Positions 53,403-61,768 of a stretch of DNA of 64,000 nucleotides are shown one piece after another. The notes below the pieces were generated by a model. That model made no database searches. It was given only the letters and a program-made list of their open reading frames with translations, and was not told the DNA's origin. Position 1 is the first letter of the stretch. Each line of letters opens with the position of its first letter. Location: the NCBI GenBank assembly GCA_902363625.1, contig CABJAS010000001.1:186001-250000 (forward strand), read 5' to 3'. The stretch comes from Clostridiaceae bacterium (lineage in GTDB: Bacteria > Bacillota_I > Bacilli_A > Erysipelotrichales > Coprobacillaceae). Made by a program: the position numbers and the translations under genes.

Positions 53403-53780
53403 TTATTCCTCCATATTTTCTGTTTTTAATGATAAAAGAACCAGTTGGTTTTCTTCAACTTTAAAGGTCAGCTTCAAGATACGCCCATTCATCATTAGCT
53501 CTTGCAGAATATACTTGTCATCTAAATACTGATATTCTATTCCCGCAAGATCTTGTTGGAGATCAGTACTGTCCAATCCATAATACAGATCAAGAAGCTT
53601 TGCTTCTGATTGATAATAATCGCTGGTAAGTTCCATTTGTCGCATCATCGCTTCATAACTAGAGTTTGCCCTTAAATAAGAAAGAATCGCCAAAATAAAC
53701 ATGACCAGTACCACAAATATCATAAAGATAGTGGATGCACCAATCCCCATATGAAAACCTCTACTCTCCTTATTCATCAT
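53403..53780 (-). CDS. Pilus-operon membrane protein, unknown function
   Basis: The 125-residue protein starts with a basic segment and one hydrophobic helix (about 11-31) that begins HMGIGASTIFMIFVVL, followed by a small polar domain. This looks like the small membrane proteins found in type IV pilus-like operons of Bacillota, although no GFTLIE-type site is present. Its ATG overlaps the end of the upstream gene by 11 bases, so the genes are translationally coupled. The ribosome site is GGAGGGG. Confidence 0.75.
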   Translation of the reverse strand: MMNKESRGFHMGIGASTIFMIFVVLVMFILAILSYLRANSSYEAMMRQMELTSDYYQSEAKLLDLYYGLDSTDLQQDLAGIEYQYLDDKYILQELMMNGRILKLTFKVEENQLVLLSLKTENMEE

Positions 53781-54138
53781 GAACCCCTCCTAAAACAAAA
53801 GGAAACCGACTTATTATTTCCTCTTGATAATAAAGAATGACCTCACCATGTACGAATTCATCTTGACTCCATTCAATGATTAGATTATCCAGCTGATAAG
53901 TTCCGTCATCTATTTTCACTGCATCAAAAAGCTGCTGGGGAGTTTGTGAAGGATACGCCTGCATCGTTTCAATTATACTTTGCGCCTCACTCATGGCAGT
54001 CTCTAAATAACTTGCAGCTTCCTGTCTTTCTTTTGCCTTCACTACTAAAGATACGCAAACCGCAGCAGAAATTACAAAAAAGAAGATCACAATAATAAGT
54101 TCCATTAAATATGAAAATGAATGTCCTTTTGATTTCAT
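53770..54138 (-). CDS. Pilin-like protein of the pilus operon
   Basis: The 122-residue protein begins MKSKGHSFSYLMELIIVIFF, that is a basic leader, then a hydrophobic helix with a Glu at position 13 as in type IV pilins. The usual GFTLIE processing site is not intact (GHSFSYLME). A polar C-terminal domain of about 85 residues follows. ATG 54138 has GGAGGGG upstream. A longer frame starting at 54201 would run into the preceding gene and is rejected. Confidence 0.78.
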   Translation of the reverse strand: MKSKGHSFSYLMELIIVIFFFVISAAVCVSLVVKAKERQEAASYLETAMSEAQSIIETMQAYPSQTPQQLFDAVKIDDGTYQLDNLIIEWSQDEFVHGEVILYYQEEIISRFPFVLGGVHDE

Positions 54139-54148
54139 GTGACCCCTC

Positions 54149-54598
54149 CTAACTATGCATATAAACAGAAATCTGTTCACTCTGTTGACCAATCTGTACA
54201 CTAAAATGATACAGCTGATCCTGATTGCTCATTTTAAAATCATCTAATTTAAATAATTTTTCTCCCTCATCTAATGATGGCATATAATCTTTCACAGCAT
54301 AAAGTTCCCTCAGATAACCCTCAAAATAATAGATATAAGTAACATGTTGATCTTCTTCCATTTTTAGACAGAGTGTCTCTTCAATGGTAACAAGCTCCAC
54401 TGCTTCTTTTTGATCACAGCTTTTTAACCGTGTATTTAAATAAGCTAAAGGTGTCATTAGGCGATCCTGCAAAGCAATGCTTTCATGAATATTCTGATAG
54501 ACCTGAATCTCACTTGTCATAACAAAGAAAGAACCCATCACAAAGACTAAAAACAAGGTAAGAAACATCAAGGTTTGAATATGTGATCGTTTATTCAC
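54149..54598 (-). CDS. DUF4860-like pilus-operon protein
   Basis: The 149-residue protein has a basic start, one hydrophobic helix (about 9-28) and a polar domain with CLKMEEDQHVTYIYYFEGYLREL. Its pattern (short leader, helix, then an acidic beta-rich domain) fits DUF4860, which occurs in type IV pilus-like operons of Bacillota. It overlaps the previous gene by 8 bases. The exact role, perhaps a minor pilin, is an inference. Confidence 0.7.
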   Translation of the reverse strand: MNKRSHIQTLMFLTLFLVFVMGSFFVMTSEIQVYQNIHESIALQDRLMTPLAYLNTRLKSCDQKEAVELVTIEETLCLKMEEDQHVTYIYYFEGYLRELYAVKDYMPSLDEGEKLFKLDDFKMSNQDQLYHFSVQIGQQSEQISVYMHS

Positions 54599-54890
54599 TA
54601 TGAGTCACCTTCTTACTGACACGGATCGTTGGTTTCAGATTATCCCCTTCATAATGATAGAGAATATTATAGTCTTCTTCATTGACCAACAAGCCGTAAT
54701 ATTCTTTTAAATAAGAAACATCTTTAGGATATCTGCCTTCAATGCTGTAACATTTTAAACTTAATTCTTCAATGGTTTCGCTGATTCTTTGCAAATCTTC
54801 TTTCTGAGAATACTGACTGGCTTCTTGAAATCCGATCCATATCAAGAAAATCACTGCTCCCGCAAATAAGATTTTTATTATAGTTCTCAT
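54591..54890 (-). CDS. Small pilin-like membrane protein
   Basis: The 99-residue protein has a short basic start, a hydrophobic helix (about residues 4-21) and a small polar domain with CYSIEGRYPKDVSYLKEYYG, a phrase seen in minor pilins (the YP region after the helix). There is no GFTLIE site. It lies 10 bases after pilC and overlaps the next gene by 8 bases. Confidence 0.75.
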   Translation of the reverse strand: MRTIIKILFAGAVIFLIWIGFQEASQYSQKEDLQRISETIEELSLKCYSIEGRYPKDVSYLKEYYGLLVNEEDYNILYHYEGDNLKPTIRVSKKVTHSE

Positions 54891-54900
54891 GAATATTCGC

Positions 54901-55929
54901 CTACAAAGAAGAAAGAACGCTAACGATCGGCAGCATCACAGAAAGCAGGATTATTCCCACAATGACAGACAAAAAGGTAACGATTGTGGGCTCGATAATA
55001 TTCAAAAAACGCGTGATAGATTCACTGACTTCATCCTGATATGTAACGGACAGCTGTTTAAGTACCTGTTCAACTTGTCCGGTCTTGACACCTACTTGCA
55101 GCATATTCAGTTTCATCCCCTGATAAATACGATGCTTAGAAACACTGTCAATAAACATTTCCCCTGCCTGCATATCCTGATAGGCTTTTAGTAAACTCCC
55201 TTTTAACGCTTTTTCTTCTACTAAAGGAATCGTATTTTCCACAGCTTCTTCAAACTCATAGCCGCTTGACATAAACATAGATAAGGCATAAGTCATCTGC
55301 GCATGGGACAAAGCATAGGACAGAGATTTCATAAAGGGCGTTTTATAGATAAAAACTGTCAGTAAATTCATTTTCGTAATTTTAGAATAAATATAAAAGA
55401 CTAGAACAGCAGCTAAAACAATCGTCAAAACAACAAACCCTGCAATAGAAGCAATCTGTCCCACCTTCATAAATGTATATGCATAAGGCGACAGGTGACT
55501 TCCTAAGCTTTTTAAGACATTTTGAAAAATAGGCAGCACTTTAAACACAATCACCCCGATAACTACAAACATCATCATTAATAAAACAATAGGATATGTC
55601 AAAGCTTGCTGGAGCTGATCAGACATCCCTTTCATTCTCCCATAATAATTGGCTAACGAAAGCATAACATCATCTAAATGTCCGCTCATTTCCCCTACCT
55701 CTAATAAATGCACCATATAGCCATCAAAGGCATCTGTTTTCATAACCGCTTGGCTTAAACGTGAATCTTCTTTAAAATTTTCAATAACCTCTTTCAGCAC
55801 TTCTTTTAAATGTGAATTTTCTGATTCCTGCCAAATCATCTCCACTCCCTGCTGCATATCAAATCCGGCGTCTAAAATCATCGCCATCTGACTGGCAAAG
55901 AGGCATTTTTCCTCAAAGTTTAGTTTCAT
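54901..55929 (-). CDS. pilC: Type IV pilus/type II secretion inner-membrane platform protein PilC
   Basis: The 342-residue protein has two GspF/T2SF domains (about 10-130 and 205-330) and three membrane helices. The signatures FASQMAMILDAGFDMQQGVEMI, the GHLDDVMLSLANYY block and AVENTIPLVEEKALKGSLL with MLQVGVKTGQVEQVL are all present. PilC is the membrane platform on which PilB and PilT act. ATG 55929 follows AGGGGG. A frame starting at 56031 overlaps the transglutaminase gene and is rejected. Confidence 0.93.
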   Translation of the reverse strand: MKLNFEEKCLFASQMAMILDAGFDMQQGVEMIWQESENSHLKEVLKEVIENFKEDSRLSQAVMKTDAFDGYMVHLLEVGEMSGHLDDVMLSLANYYGRMKGMSDQLQQALTYPIVLLMMMFVVIGVIVFKVLPIFQNVLKSLGSHLSPYAYTFMKVGQIASIAGFVVLTIVLAAVLVFYIYSKITKMNLLTVFIYKTPFMKSLSYALSHAQMTYALSMFMSSGYEFEEAVENTIPLVEEKALKGSLLKAYQDMQAGEMFIDSVSKHRIYQGMKLNMLQVGVKTGQVEQVLKQLSVTYQDEVSESITRFLNIIEPTIVTFLSVIVGIILLSVMLPIVSVLSSL

Positions 55930-55939
55930 AGTGCTCCCC

Positions 55940-56836
55940 CTAGTAATAGTAAACAGCTTCATACTGTCCTTTATAATTGAATTTTGAACTGGCAAAAGTA
56001 GGATCCATTCGCGTCCATACTTTTTCGTCAATAAATGTATCCGGATTAACCCAGCCTTCTCCTTCTAAATAAACCTCTACCCAAGCATGATATTCGATAT
56101 CTGTATTCCCACAGATCAGTCGTGCCGGGATATGATTAATTCTCAGCATGGCGACCATCATAGCTGCATAATCGAAGCAAATACCTTTTTTGTTTTCAAA
56201 TAGTTCTGTTAAATTCGGAAGAATATATTTCGTCGTTGCGATCGTTGCTTTATCATCGTCATAATCAAGATAATGCACTACATAATCATAAATATTACGA
56301 ATTCTTTGTAAGTCATTGATATCTTCCTTAACCAGTTCAATACTCTTTTTTGTAATGATATCCCCTTTTTTATAATCAACCAACTGATTAGGATATAAAA
56401 AAGGCGTTAATTCATCTTTTAATATTACATTGATTTTCTGCGACTTCACGATCGCATATTCATCCCCCTGTGTGTTTTCCAATATCTTAATCAGATATTC
56501 CCCATTTCCCATCTGCATTGGAAATGCCACCGGTTCAGTGCTGATTAAATCATAATTATAAGTTTGTATGGAGGTGGATATTTGAAGCTTGATCTTTTTT
56601 TCACTCTCATTATTCAAATAAGCCATAACATAGCCTAAATCAGAATGGCTGTAATCAACGTTTCCTATAGGACTTTGGATAAGGTATTCTCCGGAGTTTT
56701 CCGGATATAAAATATCCTCTTCACTATAGGAAGGTGAATCCGGGTAATCACTTGGATAATCCCCTTTCTTGTTTGAACAGCCACATAACATCAAAGACAG
56801 TGCTAACATCATAATATAAATTTTTTTCAATCTCAC
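55940..56836 (-). CDS. Transglutaminase-like lipoprotein
   Basis: The 298-residue protein has a lipoprotein signal (LSLMLCGC, cysteine at about 19) and a transglutaminase core near the end. KKGICFDYAAMMVAMLR holds the Cys, DIEYHAWVEVYL the His and RMDPTFA the Asp, so the catalytic triad is intact. Bacterial members are often cysteine proteases or crosslinkers. It is the first gene of the pilus-like operon, 10 bases before pilC. That position suggests a role in processing or crosslinking extracellular protein, but this is an inference. Confidence 0.88.
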   Translation of the reverse strand: MRLKKIYIMMLALSLMLCGCSNKKGDYPSDYPDSPSYSEEDILYPENSGEYLIQSPIGNVDYSHSDLGYVMAYLNNESEKKIKLQISTSIQTYNYDLISTEPVAFPMQMGNGEYLIKILENTQGDEYAIVKSQKINVILKDELTPFLYPNQLVDYKKGDIITKKSIELVKEDINDLQRIRNIYDYVVHYLDYDDDKATIATTKYILPNLTELFENKKGICFDYAAMMVAMLRINHIPARLICGNTDIEYHAWVEVYLEGEGWVNPDTFIDEKVWTRMDPTFASSKFNYKGQYEAVYYY

Positions 56837-57036
56837 ACTATCCCCTTCTTTCTTTATTATTATACACGAAACCTATTGATAAAACAAACATGCGGTTTGT
56901 TAAATTCGTAAGTATCCAAGAATCATATAGACCCATTATTCTAAATAAAACGGTTATCACAGTAACACTCCATAACCAACACTAAATATAACATTTATCC
57001 TAAAAATATTCATGATTATCCTTTTATTTTTGAAAA

Positions 57037-57058
57037 CAAAAAAAAGGCCGAAGCCTTT
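57037..57058 (-). terminator. Terminator of the YtrA-type ABC operon
   Basis: AAAGGC/GCCTTT with a TTCG loop (57043-57058) is followed by TTTTTTTTG on the minus strand. Confidence 0.85.
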
Positions 57059-57782
57059 ATGCTTTAAGTTCAGTCTTTTTAATAACCCAATAACTGCTGA
57101 TCATAATCACTACATTGATAACTAAAACAGTCAAGATTGGAAATAAGAATTGAATAGTGCCATCACTTCTATAGCCGATTACTCTTAACACCCCATAAAG
57201 AATATCCATCACAAGCTCTCTTGGCAAAACTAAGTTGAAAAGTAATGGAGTGACCACAAATAACACAAGTCCTAATGTAATTAAGATAAAATAGAATAGT
57301 TTTTTACCTATTTTATTTGTTATTAAATTCAGCAGATACATTAATGATGAAACTAGAAAATAAAATCCAAACAGCCAAATAAACTGAATTAAAATGGAAT
57401 GCCCCGGTCCGTAAATTTGATGAAAAAGCGGAGTAAATCCGGTAAATTGTACAAGCAATGCAGCCATGCATGTATCAATAACCGCCATCAGTAATGAGAT
57501 AAAGACAAACATGCCCAGTGTCCCTAACAAAATAGATTTTCTTGTGAATCCATTTTGCATAAAAAACTTGAAATCTTCATTAAATCCCAGAGAACCAAGA
57601 ATACCTAAATAAATCATGCATGCCATTTCTGTCCCACTAAAAACAGATCCTCCTAGATGCCCTTGAATCATCCAGGCAATTAAATATCCAAATAGAATAA
57701 TTCCATATAGAATAGCATAGAAAACAGCTAATGATTTCAACGAAGTATAACATTCAAATTTAATTAGTGTTTTAAGTTTCAT
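57057..57782 (-). CDS. ABC-2 type membrane subunit
   Basis: The 241-residue protein has about six membrane helices in the ABC-2-type exporter pattern. The start overlaps the ATPase stop (TAATG), with GGGGGAG upstream. Together with the ATPase and the GntR regulator it forms a YtrA-like operon. Such exporters often respond to cell-wall-active antibiotics or lantibiotics. Substrate is unknown. Confidence 0.85.
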   Translation of the reverse strand: MKLKTLIKFECYTSLKSLAVFYAILYGIILFGYLIAWMIQGHLGGSVFSGTEMACMIYLGILGSLGFNEDFKFFMQNGFTRKSILLGTLGMFVFISLLMAVIDTCMAALLVQFTGFTPLFHQIYGPGHSILIQFIWLFGFYFLVSSLMYLLNLITNKIGKKLFYFILITLGLVLFVVTPLLFNLVLPRELVMDILYGVLRVIGYRSDGTIQFLFPILTVLVINVVIMISSYWVIKKTELKA

Positions 57783-58642
57783 TAGTAAGCTCCCCCATTC
57801 TCTGTTAATTTTACAAATAACTTCTGTAGGTTAATAGATGACGGATGCAGACGCTCATTTAACTGACGCTCATCAAGTTCTCCTAACACATAGGCTATTT
57901 TCATATTGCCTAACTCATCAAAACCAATCACATTTTTATCTTGACAATATGCGTCAACATCACTTTGCAGTCCGGAAATACTGTAGCCTTTAGACATCAG
58001 ATTTTCTACCGAATCTTGAAGCAGTATTTTACCATGATCGATAATAACAATATCCTCAATCACGCCTGCCACCTCTTCAATTAAATGAGTCGCTAGGATG
58101 ATTGTACGCTGACTTTTTTCAAAATCTTCCAACAACAGCTTATAAAACATTTCACGATGATTAGCATCCAATCCTAATACCGGTTCATCAAAAATAACAT
58201 AGGGAACCTGCAAAGATAAAGCGACAATCAACTTAAAGATCGATTTATATCCGGTAGAAAGCGCATTGATCTTTTTATTACGATCCAATCCAAATTGATT
58301 ACATAGGGTAATTGCTTTTTCCATATCGAAACAATCGTAAAACTGTTCTGTCCAATTCATTAATTCTTTAACTTTAAGATTAGGATATAGATTTGCCTCA
58401 CTCATGCAAAAGATCAGTTCATGCACCTTTTCATTGTCCCTGCTGTCTAGTCCATCAATCAGAATGGTTCCTTCCGAAGCAAAAATACGATTGGATATAA
58501 TATTTAGAAGTGTTGACTTCCCAGCTCCGTTTCTGCCTAGCAGACCATAAATCTTTCCATGTTCAAACTGAAAGTGAACCTGATCTAAGGCTAATGTGTC
58601 CTTGTATTTTTTTGATACTTGATTAATTTCAATGGCTCTCAT
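57782..58642 (-). CDS. ABC transporter ATPase
   Basis: The 286-residue ATPase has Walker A GLLGRNGAGKSTLL (about 34-47), a weak signature LSTGYKSIFKL (in place of LSGGQ), Walker B VPYVIFDEPVLGLD, D-loop and His switch ATHLIEEV. The C-terminal 70 residues are of the CcmA/YtrB type. It energises export by the membrane subunit at 57057. Its ATG overlaps the regulator gene by 14 bases. Confidence 0.93.
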   Translation of the reverse strand: MRAIEINQVSKKYKDTLALDQVHFQFEHGKIYGLLGRNGAGKSTLLNIISNRIFASEGTILIDGLDSRDNEKVHELIFCMSEANLYPNLKVKELMNWTEQFYDCFDMEKAITLCNQFGLDRNKKINALSTGYKSIFKLIVALSLQVPYVIFDEPVLGLDANHREMFYKLLLEDFEKSQRTIILATHLIEEVAGVIEDIVIIDHGKILLQDSVENLMSKGYSISGLQSDVDAYCQDKNVIGFDELGNMKIAYVLGELDERQLNERLHPSSINLQKLFVKLTENGGAY

Positions 58643-59006
58643 TACTATACCCTCTTTCTATCAATTGAATAATTTGTTCTTTGCTCATCTTTAACTTGTT
58701 AGCTTCATTGATCAATGTTGCAATATACTGATCATAAAACTTATTTTTCCTTTTTATCCGTATATTCTCCACTGCGCCTGCTTTGACAAACATGCCTAAT
58801 CCTCTTTTCTTATAAAGAATATCTTCATCTACCAGCAGATTCATTCCTTTTAATACAGTATGAGGATTGATATTAAAAATCATGGATATTTCGTTTGTAG
58901 AGGGAACCTTAGTTTCCTCCGGAAAAATACCGGTAAAAATAGAATCTTCCAATTGCTCGGCAATCTGGATAAAAATAGGAATTTCACTCGCTGTATCTAT
59001 TTTCAT
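58629..59006 (-). CDS. GntR family (YtrA subfamily) regulator
   Basis: The 125-residue protein has the GntR winged helix (PIFIQIAEQLEDSIFTGIFPEETKVPSTNEISMIFNINPHTVLKGMNLLV region) and the very short C-terminal helix segment typical of YtrA. It likely represses its own operon until induced. A palindromic operator and a consensus promoter lie directly upstream. It is the first gene of the GntR-ATPase-permease operon. Confidence 0.93.
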   Translation of the reverse strand: MKIDTASEIPIFIQIAEQLEDSIFTGIFPEETKVPSTNEISMIFNINPHTVLKGMNLLVDEDILYKKRGLGMFVKAGAVENIRIKRKNKFYDQYIATLINEANKLKMSKEQIIQLIERGYSNESH

Positions 59007-59021
59007 GAAACCCTCCTTCTA

Positions 59022-59047
59022 TAGTTTGTTACTAAAGTAACTAACTA
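59022..59047 (-). promoter_or_regulatory. Palindromic operator of the GntR operon
   Basis: A 26-base near-perfect palindrome centred on TTACTAAAGTAA (59029-59040) lies just downstream of the -10 element and upstream of the regulator's ribosome site. YtrA-type proteins bind such dyads. Confidence 0.65.
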
Positions 59048-59057
59048 TCACACTTGA

Positions 59058-59085
59058 AGTATATCATATCGTAATTATTTGTCAA
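59058..59085 (-). promoter_or_regulatory. Promoter of the GntR-ABC operon
   Basis: On the minus strand TTGACA (59080-59085) and TATACT (59058-59063) are 16 bases apart, close to the vegetative consensus. The operator palindrome begins about 11 bases past the -10. Confidence 0.75.
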
Positions 59086-59091
59086 CACTAA

Positions 59092-59121
59092 ATAAAAAAA
59101 GATCTGTTTTATTCACAGATC
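59092..59121 (-). terminator. Terminator of the flavin oxidoreductase gene
   Basis: GATCTG/CAGATC (59101-59106 with 59116-59121) is followed by TTTTTTT on the minus strand. Confidence 0.8.
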
Positions 59122-59126
59122 ACTTC

Positions 59127-60113
59127 TTATATTAAAGATTCAATACAATGCTTAGCCCATAACGAATCTTGAAACAATGCTCGTCCGACTCCGATTAAAT
59201 CGGCACTGTTTTCTTCCAATAGGCTTTCAGCACCACTTGCTGTTTTAACGCCGCCAGTTAAAAGTACCGGAATCGAAACATTTTCCTTGATGAGTGAAGT
59301 CACATCACCAAAGTACCCTTCTTCATTTCGATTCGGACGAATATACCCATTCAAACCTCCACTGATATCCAGTAAATCTACTCCTGCTTTTTCAAAAGCA
59401 ATACAAGCCTCTAATGCATCGCTGATGTCACTTCCGCCCTCTAAATAATCACATGCACCTAAACGCAGTGCGATCGGATAATCATCTCCTACTGCTCTTC
59501 TAACTGCTGCAATGATTTCAAGATGCAGACGGATTCTTGAAATCAGATTTCCTCCATACTGATCCGTTCTTTTATTAGTTATCGGTGAATAGAACTGATT
59601 AAGCAAATAACCATGTGCCGAATGAATCTCTACTCCATCAAAACCGGATTTTTTCGCTAAAATTGCGGCATTGACAAAATCTTTAATTACTTTTTCAATA
59701 TCTGACTCACTCATTTCTTTTGGCAAGGGATCATCTTTTTTATCACGAGGATGATGAACCGCACTGGCACTTAGCTTGGTTTCACTGATCGTCCTGCTGC
59801 CGGCATGATTAATTTGTGCAAATACAGGAGTATCATTTTCATGAATCACTCTTACTAGCTTCCGATACCCTTCTACATCTTCCTCTTTAGATAATGACAC
59901 CTGATGAAGACTTGCTTTTCCCTCATCACTGATATAACTATGTTCAGTAATAATCAGACCTAAATAGCCACCTAGCGATTTTTCTTTATAATAGTCTAAG
60001 TGAGCTTGATTGATTTCCCCATGATCTGCTTTAGAAGTTGCCATCGGCGGCATAACCAAGCGATTTTTTAAAATTAAGCTTTTTATTCTTACAGATGTAT
60101 TTAATCGGCTCAT
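59127..60113 (-). CDS. NADH:flavin oxidoreductase (old yellow enzyme family)
   Basis: The 328-residue protein is a TIM-barrel flavoenzyme. It starts with the OYE pattern LKNRLVMPPMATSKAD, then AQINHAGSR, GFDGVEIHSAHGYLLNQFYSPITNKRTDQYGG (the catalytic His-x-x-His and substrate loop), and ends with PVLLTGGVKTASGAE and DLIGVGRALFQD. It lacks the C-terminal Fe-S/FAD domain of enoate reductases and is a short OYE. Such enzymes reduce activated C=C bonds using NAD(P)H. It is divergent from an HxlR regulator that may control it. Confidence 0.93.
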   Translation of the reverse strand: MSRLNTSVRIKSLILKNRLVMPPMATSKADHGEINQAHLDYYKEKSLGGYLGLIITEHSYISDEGKASLHQVSLSKEEDVEGYRKLVRVIHENDTPVFAQINHAGSRTISETKLSASAVHHPRDKKDDPLPKEMSESDIEKVIKDFVNAAILAKKSGFDGVEIHSAHGYLLNQFYSPITNKRTDQYGGNLISRIRLHLEIIAAVRRAVGDDYPIALRLGACDYLEGGSDISDALEACIAFEKAGVDLLDISGGLNGYIRPNRNEEGYFGDVTSLIKENVSIPVLLTGGVKTASGAESLLEENSADLIGVGRALFQDSLWAKHCIESLI

Positions 60114-60220
60114 AATATTACTCCTTTTCTTTCCTATTGATTAATCAAATCTTATCATAGTATAATACAAAAAGATAGAACGCACTTTTATGAAAGGTAC
60201 TACCTAAAAGGAGAGTAAAG

Positions 60221-60553
60221 ATGAATAACCAAGAAATAGATATTCGCCCGTTTGCCTATGCCATATCTTTAATCGAGGGCAAATGGAAAATGCACATCTT
60301 ATTTTGGCTGTGGAAAAATGAGGTTATGCGTTATGGAGAATTAAAGAAAGCCTTAGGCAATGTCACTCATAAAATGCTCAGCAGTCAACTAAAAGGCTTA
60401 GAACAAGATGGCATTATTATTCGTAAAGAATATCCGCAGGTTCCACCTAAAGTCGAATATTCTCTATCAGTAACAGGAAGATCCATGATGCCGATTTTAA
60501 GTTCATTATGTCAATGGGGGAATGAGCATGTACCTACAAACTGGACACTATAA
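60221..60553 (+). CDS. HxlR family winged-helix regulator
   Basis: The 110-residue protein is an HxlR-type winged helix (IEGKWKMHILFWLWKNEVMRYGELKKALGNVTHKMLSSQLKGLEQDGII). There is no cysteine near the N-terminus as in the quinone sensor YodB, but there is one near residue 100. It is divergent from the OYE gene, 107 bases apart. AAAAGGAGAG precedes the ATG. Control of the reductase gene is likely but inferred. Confidence 0.92.
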   Translation: MNNQEIDIRPFAYAISLIEGKWKMHILFWLWKNEVMRYGELKKALGNVTHKMLSSQLKGLEQDGIIIRKEYPQVPPKVEYSLSVTGRSMMPILSSLCQWGNEHVPTNWTL

Positions 60554-60556
60554 TAT

Positions 60557-60588
60557 AAAAAGTATCTTATAATGATGAGATACTTTTT
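60557..60588 (+). terminator. Terminator of the HxlR gene
   Basis: AAAAAGTATCT/AGATACTTTTT (60557-60567 with 60578-60588) is a perfect stem. Confidence 0.8.
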
Positions 60589-60683
60589 ATTATCTAAAAT
60601 AATAGACCTATATATAACACGCTGATATACTTGATAAGCATATAAATTGACGCTATACTAAAATATAAAGGAGATCAATCACT

Positions 60684-61574
60684 ATGGAATTAAGAGTATT
60701 AGAATATTTTTTAGCGATTGCCAGAGAAGAAACAATTTCAAAAGCCGCTGAATTTTTACATATTACCCAGCCGACACTTTCAAGACAAATGAAAGATCTC
60801 GAAGATGAATTGGGAAAATCATTATTCATTCGTGGGAATCGTAAGATTACATTAACCAAAGATGGGATGCTGTTAAGAAAACGTGCTGAGGAAATCGTCA
60901 GTTTAGTTGAAAAGACAGAAGCTGAAATGTTAGCCGATGATACTGATTTAAGCGGTGATATCTTTATTGGCAGCGGTGAAACAGACAGCATGCGCTTAAT
61001 CGCTAAAGTGATGCACAAAATCAAACGAGATCATCCGCATTTAAAATTTCATCTTTACAGCGGAAATGCTGAGGATGTGACCGACCGTTTAGATAAAGGA
61101 CTCATTGATTTTGGTATTCTTATTGAACCGGCTGATGTTTCTAAATATGATTTCATTAAAATGCCGACAACCGACGTATGGGGCGTTTTGATGAGAAAAG
61201 ATGATCCATTAGCCGCTTTATCAACAATTACTCCTAAAGATTTGGTCAACAAACCACTCATTTGTTCAACCCAAAGAGCTGTAGAAAATGAAATCGCCGG
61301 CTGGTTCGGCAGAAATCATAAGCATTTAAACATCACGACAACGTATAATCTAATCTATAATGCTTCCCTTTTGGTTGAAGAAGAAGGAGAATACGCTTTA
61401 ACTTTAGACAAGCTGATTAACACCAGCGGTGACAGTCCTCTATGTTTTCGTCCATTAGAGCCAAAACTTGAGGTTAACTTAAATCTTGTTTGGAAAAAAT
61501 ACCAGATTTTCTCTAAAGCCTCTGAATATTTCTTAGACCAGATTCGTGAAGAATTTGCTAAATACAAAAAATAG
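60684..61574 (+). CDS. LysR family transcriptional regulator
   Basis: The 296-residue protein has the LysR helix-turn-helix at the start (LRVLEYFLAIAREETISKAAEFLHITQPTLSRQMKDLEDELGKSLF) and the periplasmic-binding-like effector domain (about 90-295). The ribosome site is AAAGGAGA. Both neighbours are separated from it by terminators, so no obvious target operon lies next to it. Confidence 0.94.
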   Translation: MELRVLEYFLAIAREETISKAAEFLHITQPTLSRQMKDLEDELGKSLFIRGNRKITLTKDGMLLRKRAEEIVSLVEKTEAEMLADDTDLSGDIFIGSGETDSMRLIAKVMHKIKRDHPHLKFHLYSGNAEDVTDRLDKGLIDFGILIEPADVSKYDFIKMPTTDVWGVLMRKDDPLAALSTITPKDLVNKPLICSTQRAVENEIAGWFGRNHKHLNITTTYNLIYNASLLVEEEGEYALTLDKLINTSGDSPLCFRPLEPKLEVNLNLVWKKYQIFSKASEYFLDQIREEFAKYKK

Positions 61575-61594
61575 AATATTTCTTTATATAAACG

Positions 61595-61669
61595 AGATAG
61601 GAAAAGCAAAAAAACCTTTAACTGAGCAGTAAGCTAAAGGAACTTGATGCGATTAACCTATCTTTTTTT
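61595..61669 (+). terminator. Two-stem terminator of the LysR gene
   Basis: AGATAGG/CCTATCT (61595-61601 with 61657-61663) encloses a second stem CCTTTA/TAAAGG (61615-61640) and is followed by TTTTTTT. The nested form is larger than a simple terminator. Confidence 0.55.
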
Positions 61670-61741
61670 ATCTTAATCATTAAGTTAAAAAACTTCTTAC
61701 TAGTGTTCTTTGCTTCATACAATGCAACATCATTTTAAATG

Positions 61742-61768
61742 AAAAAAGGTCTATTTTATCAAGACCTT
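61742..61768 (-). terminator. Terminator of the membrane diguanylate cyclase gene
   Basis: AAGGTCT/AGACCTT (61762-61768 with 61746-61752) with a T-run on the minus strand, overlapping the stop codon. Confidence 0.75.
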
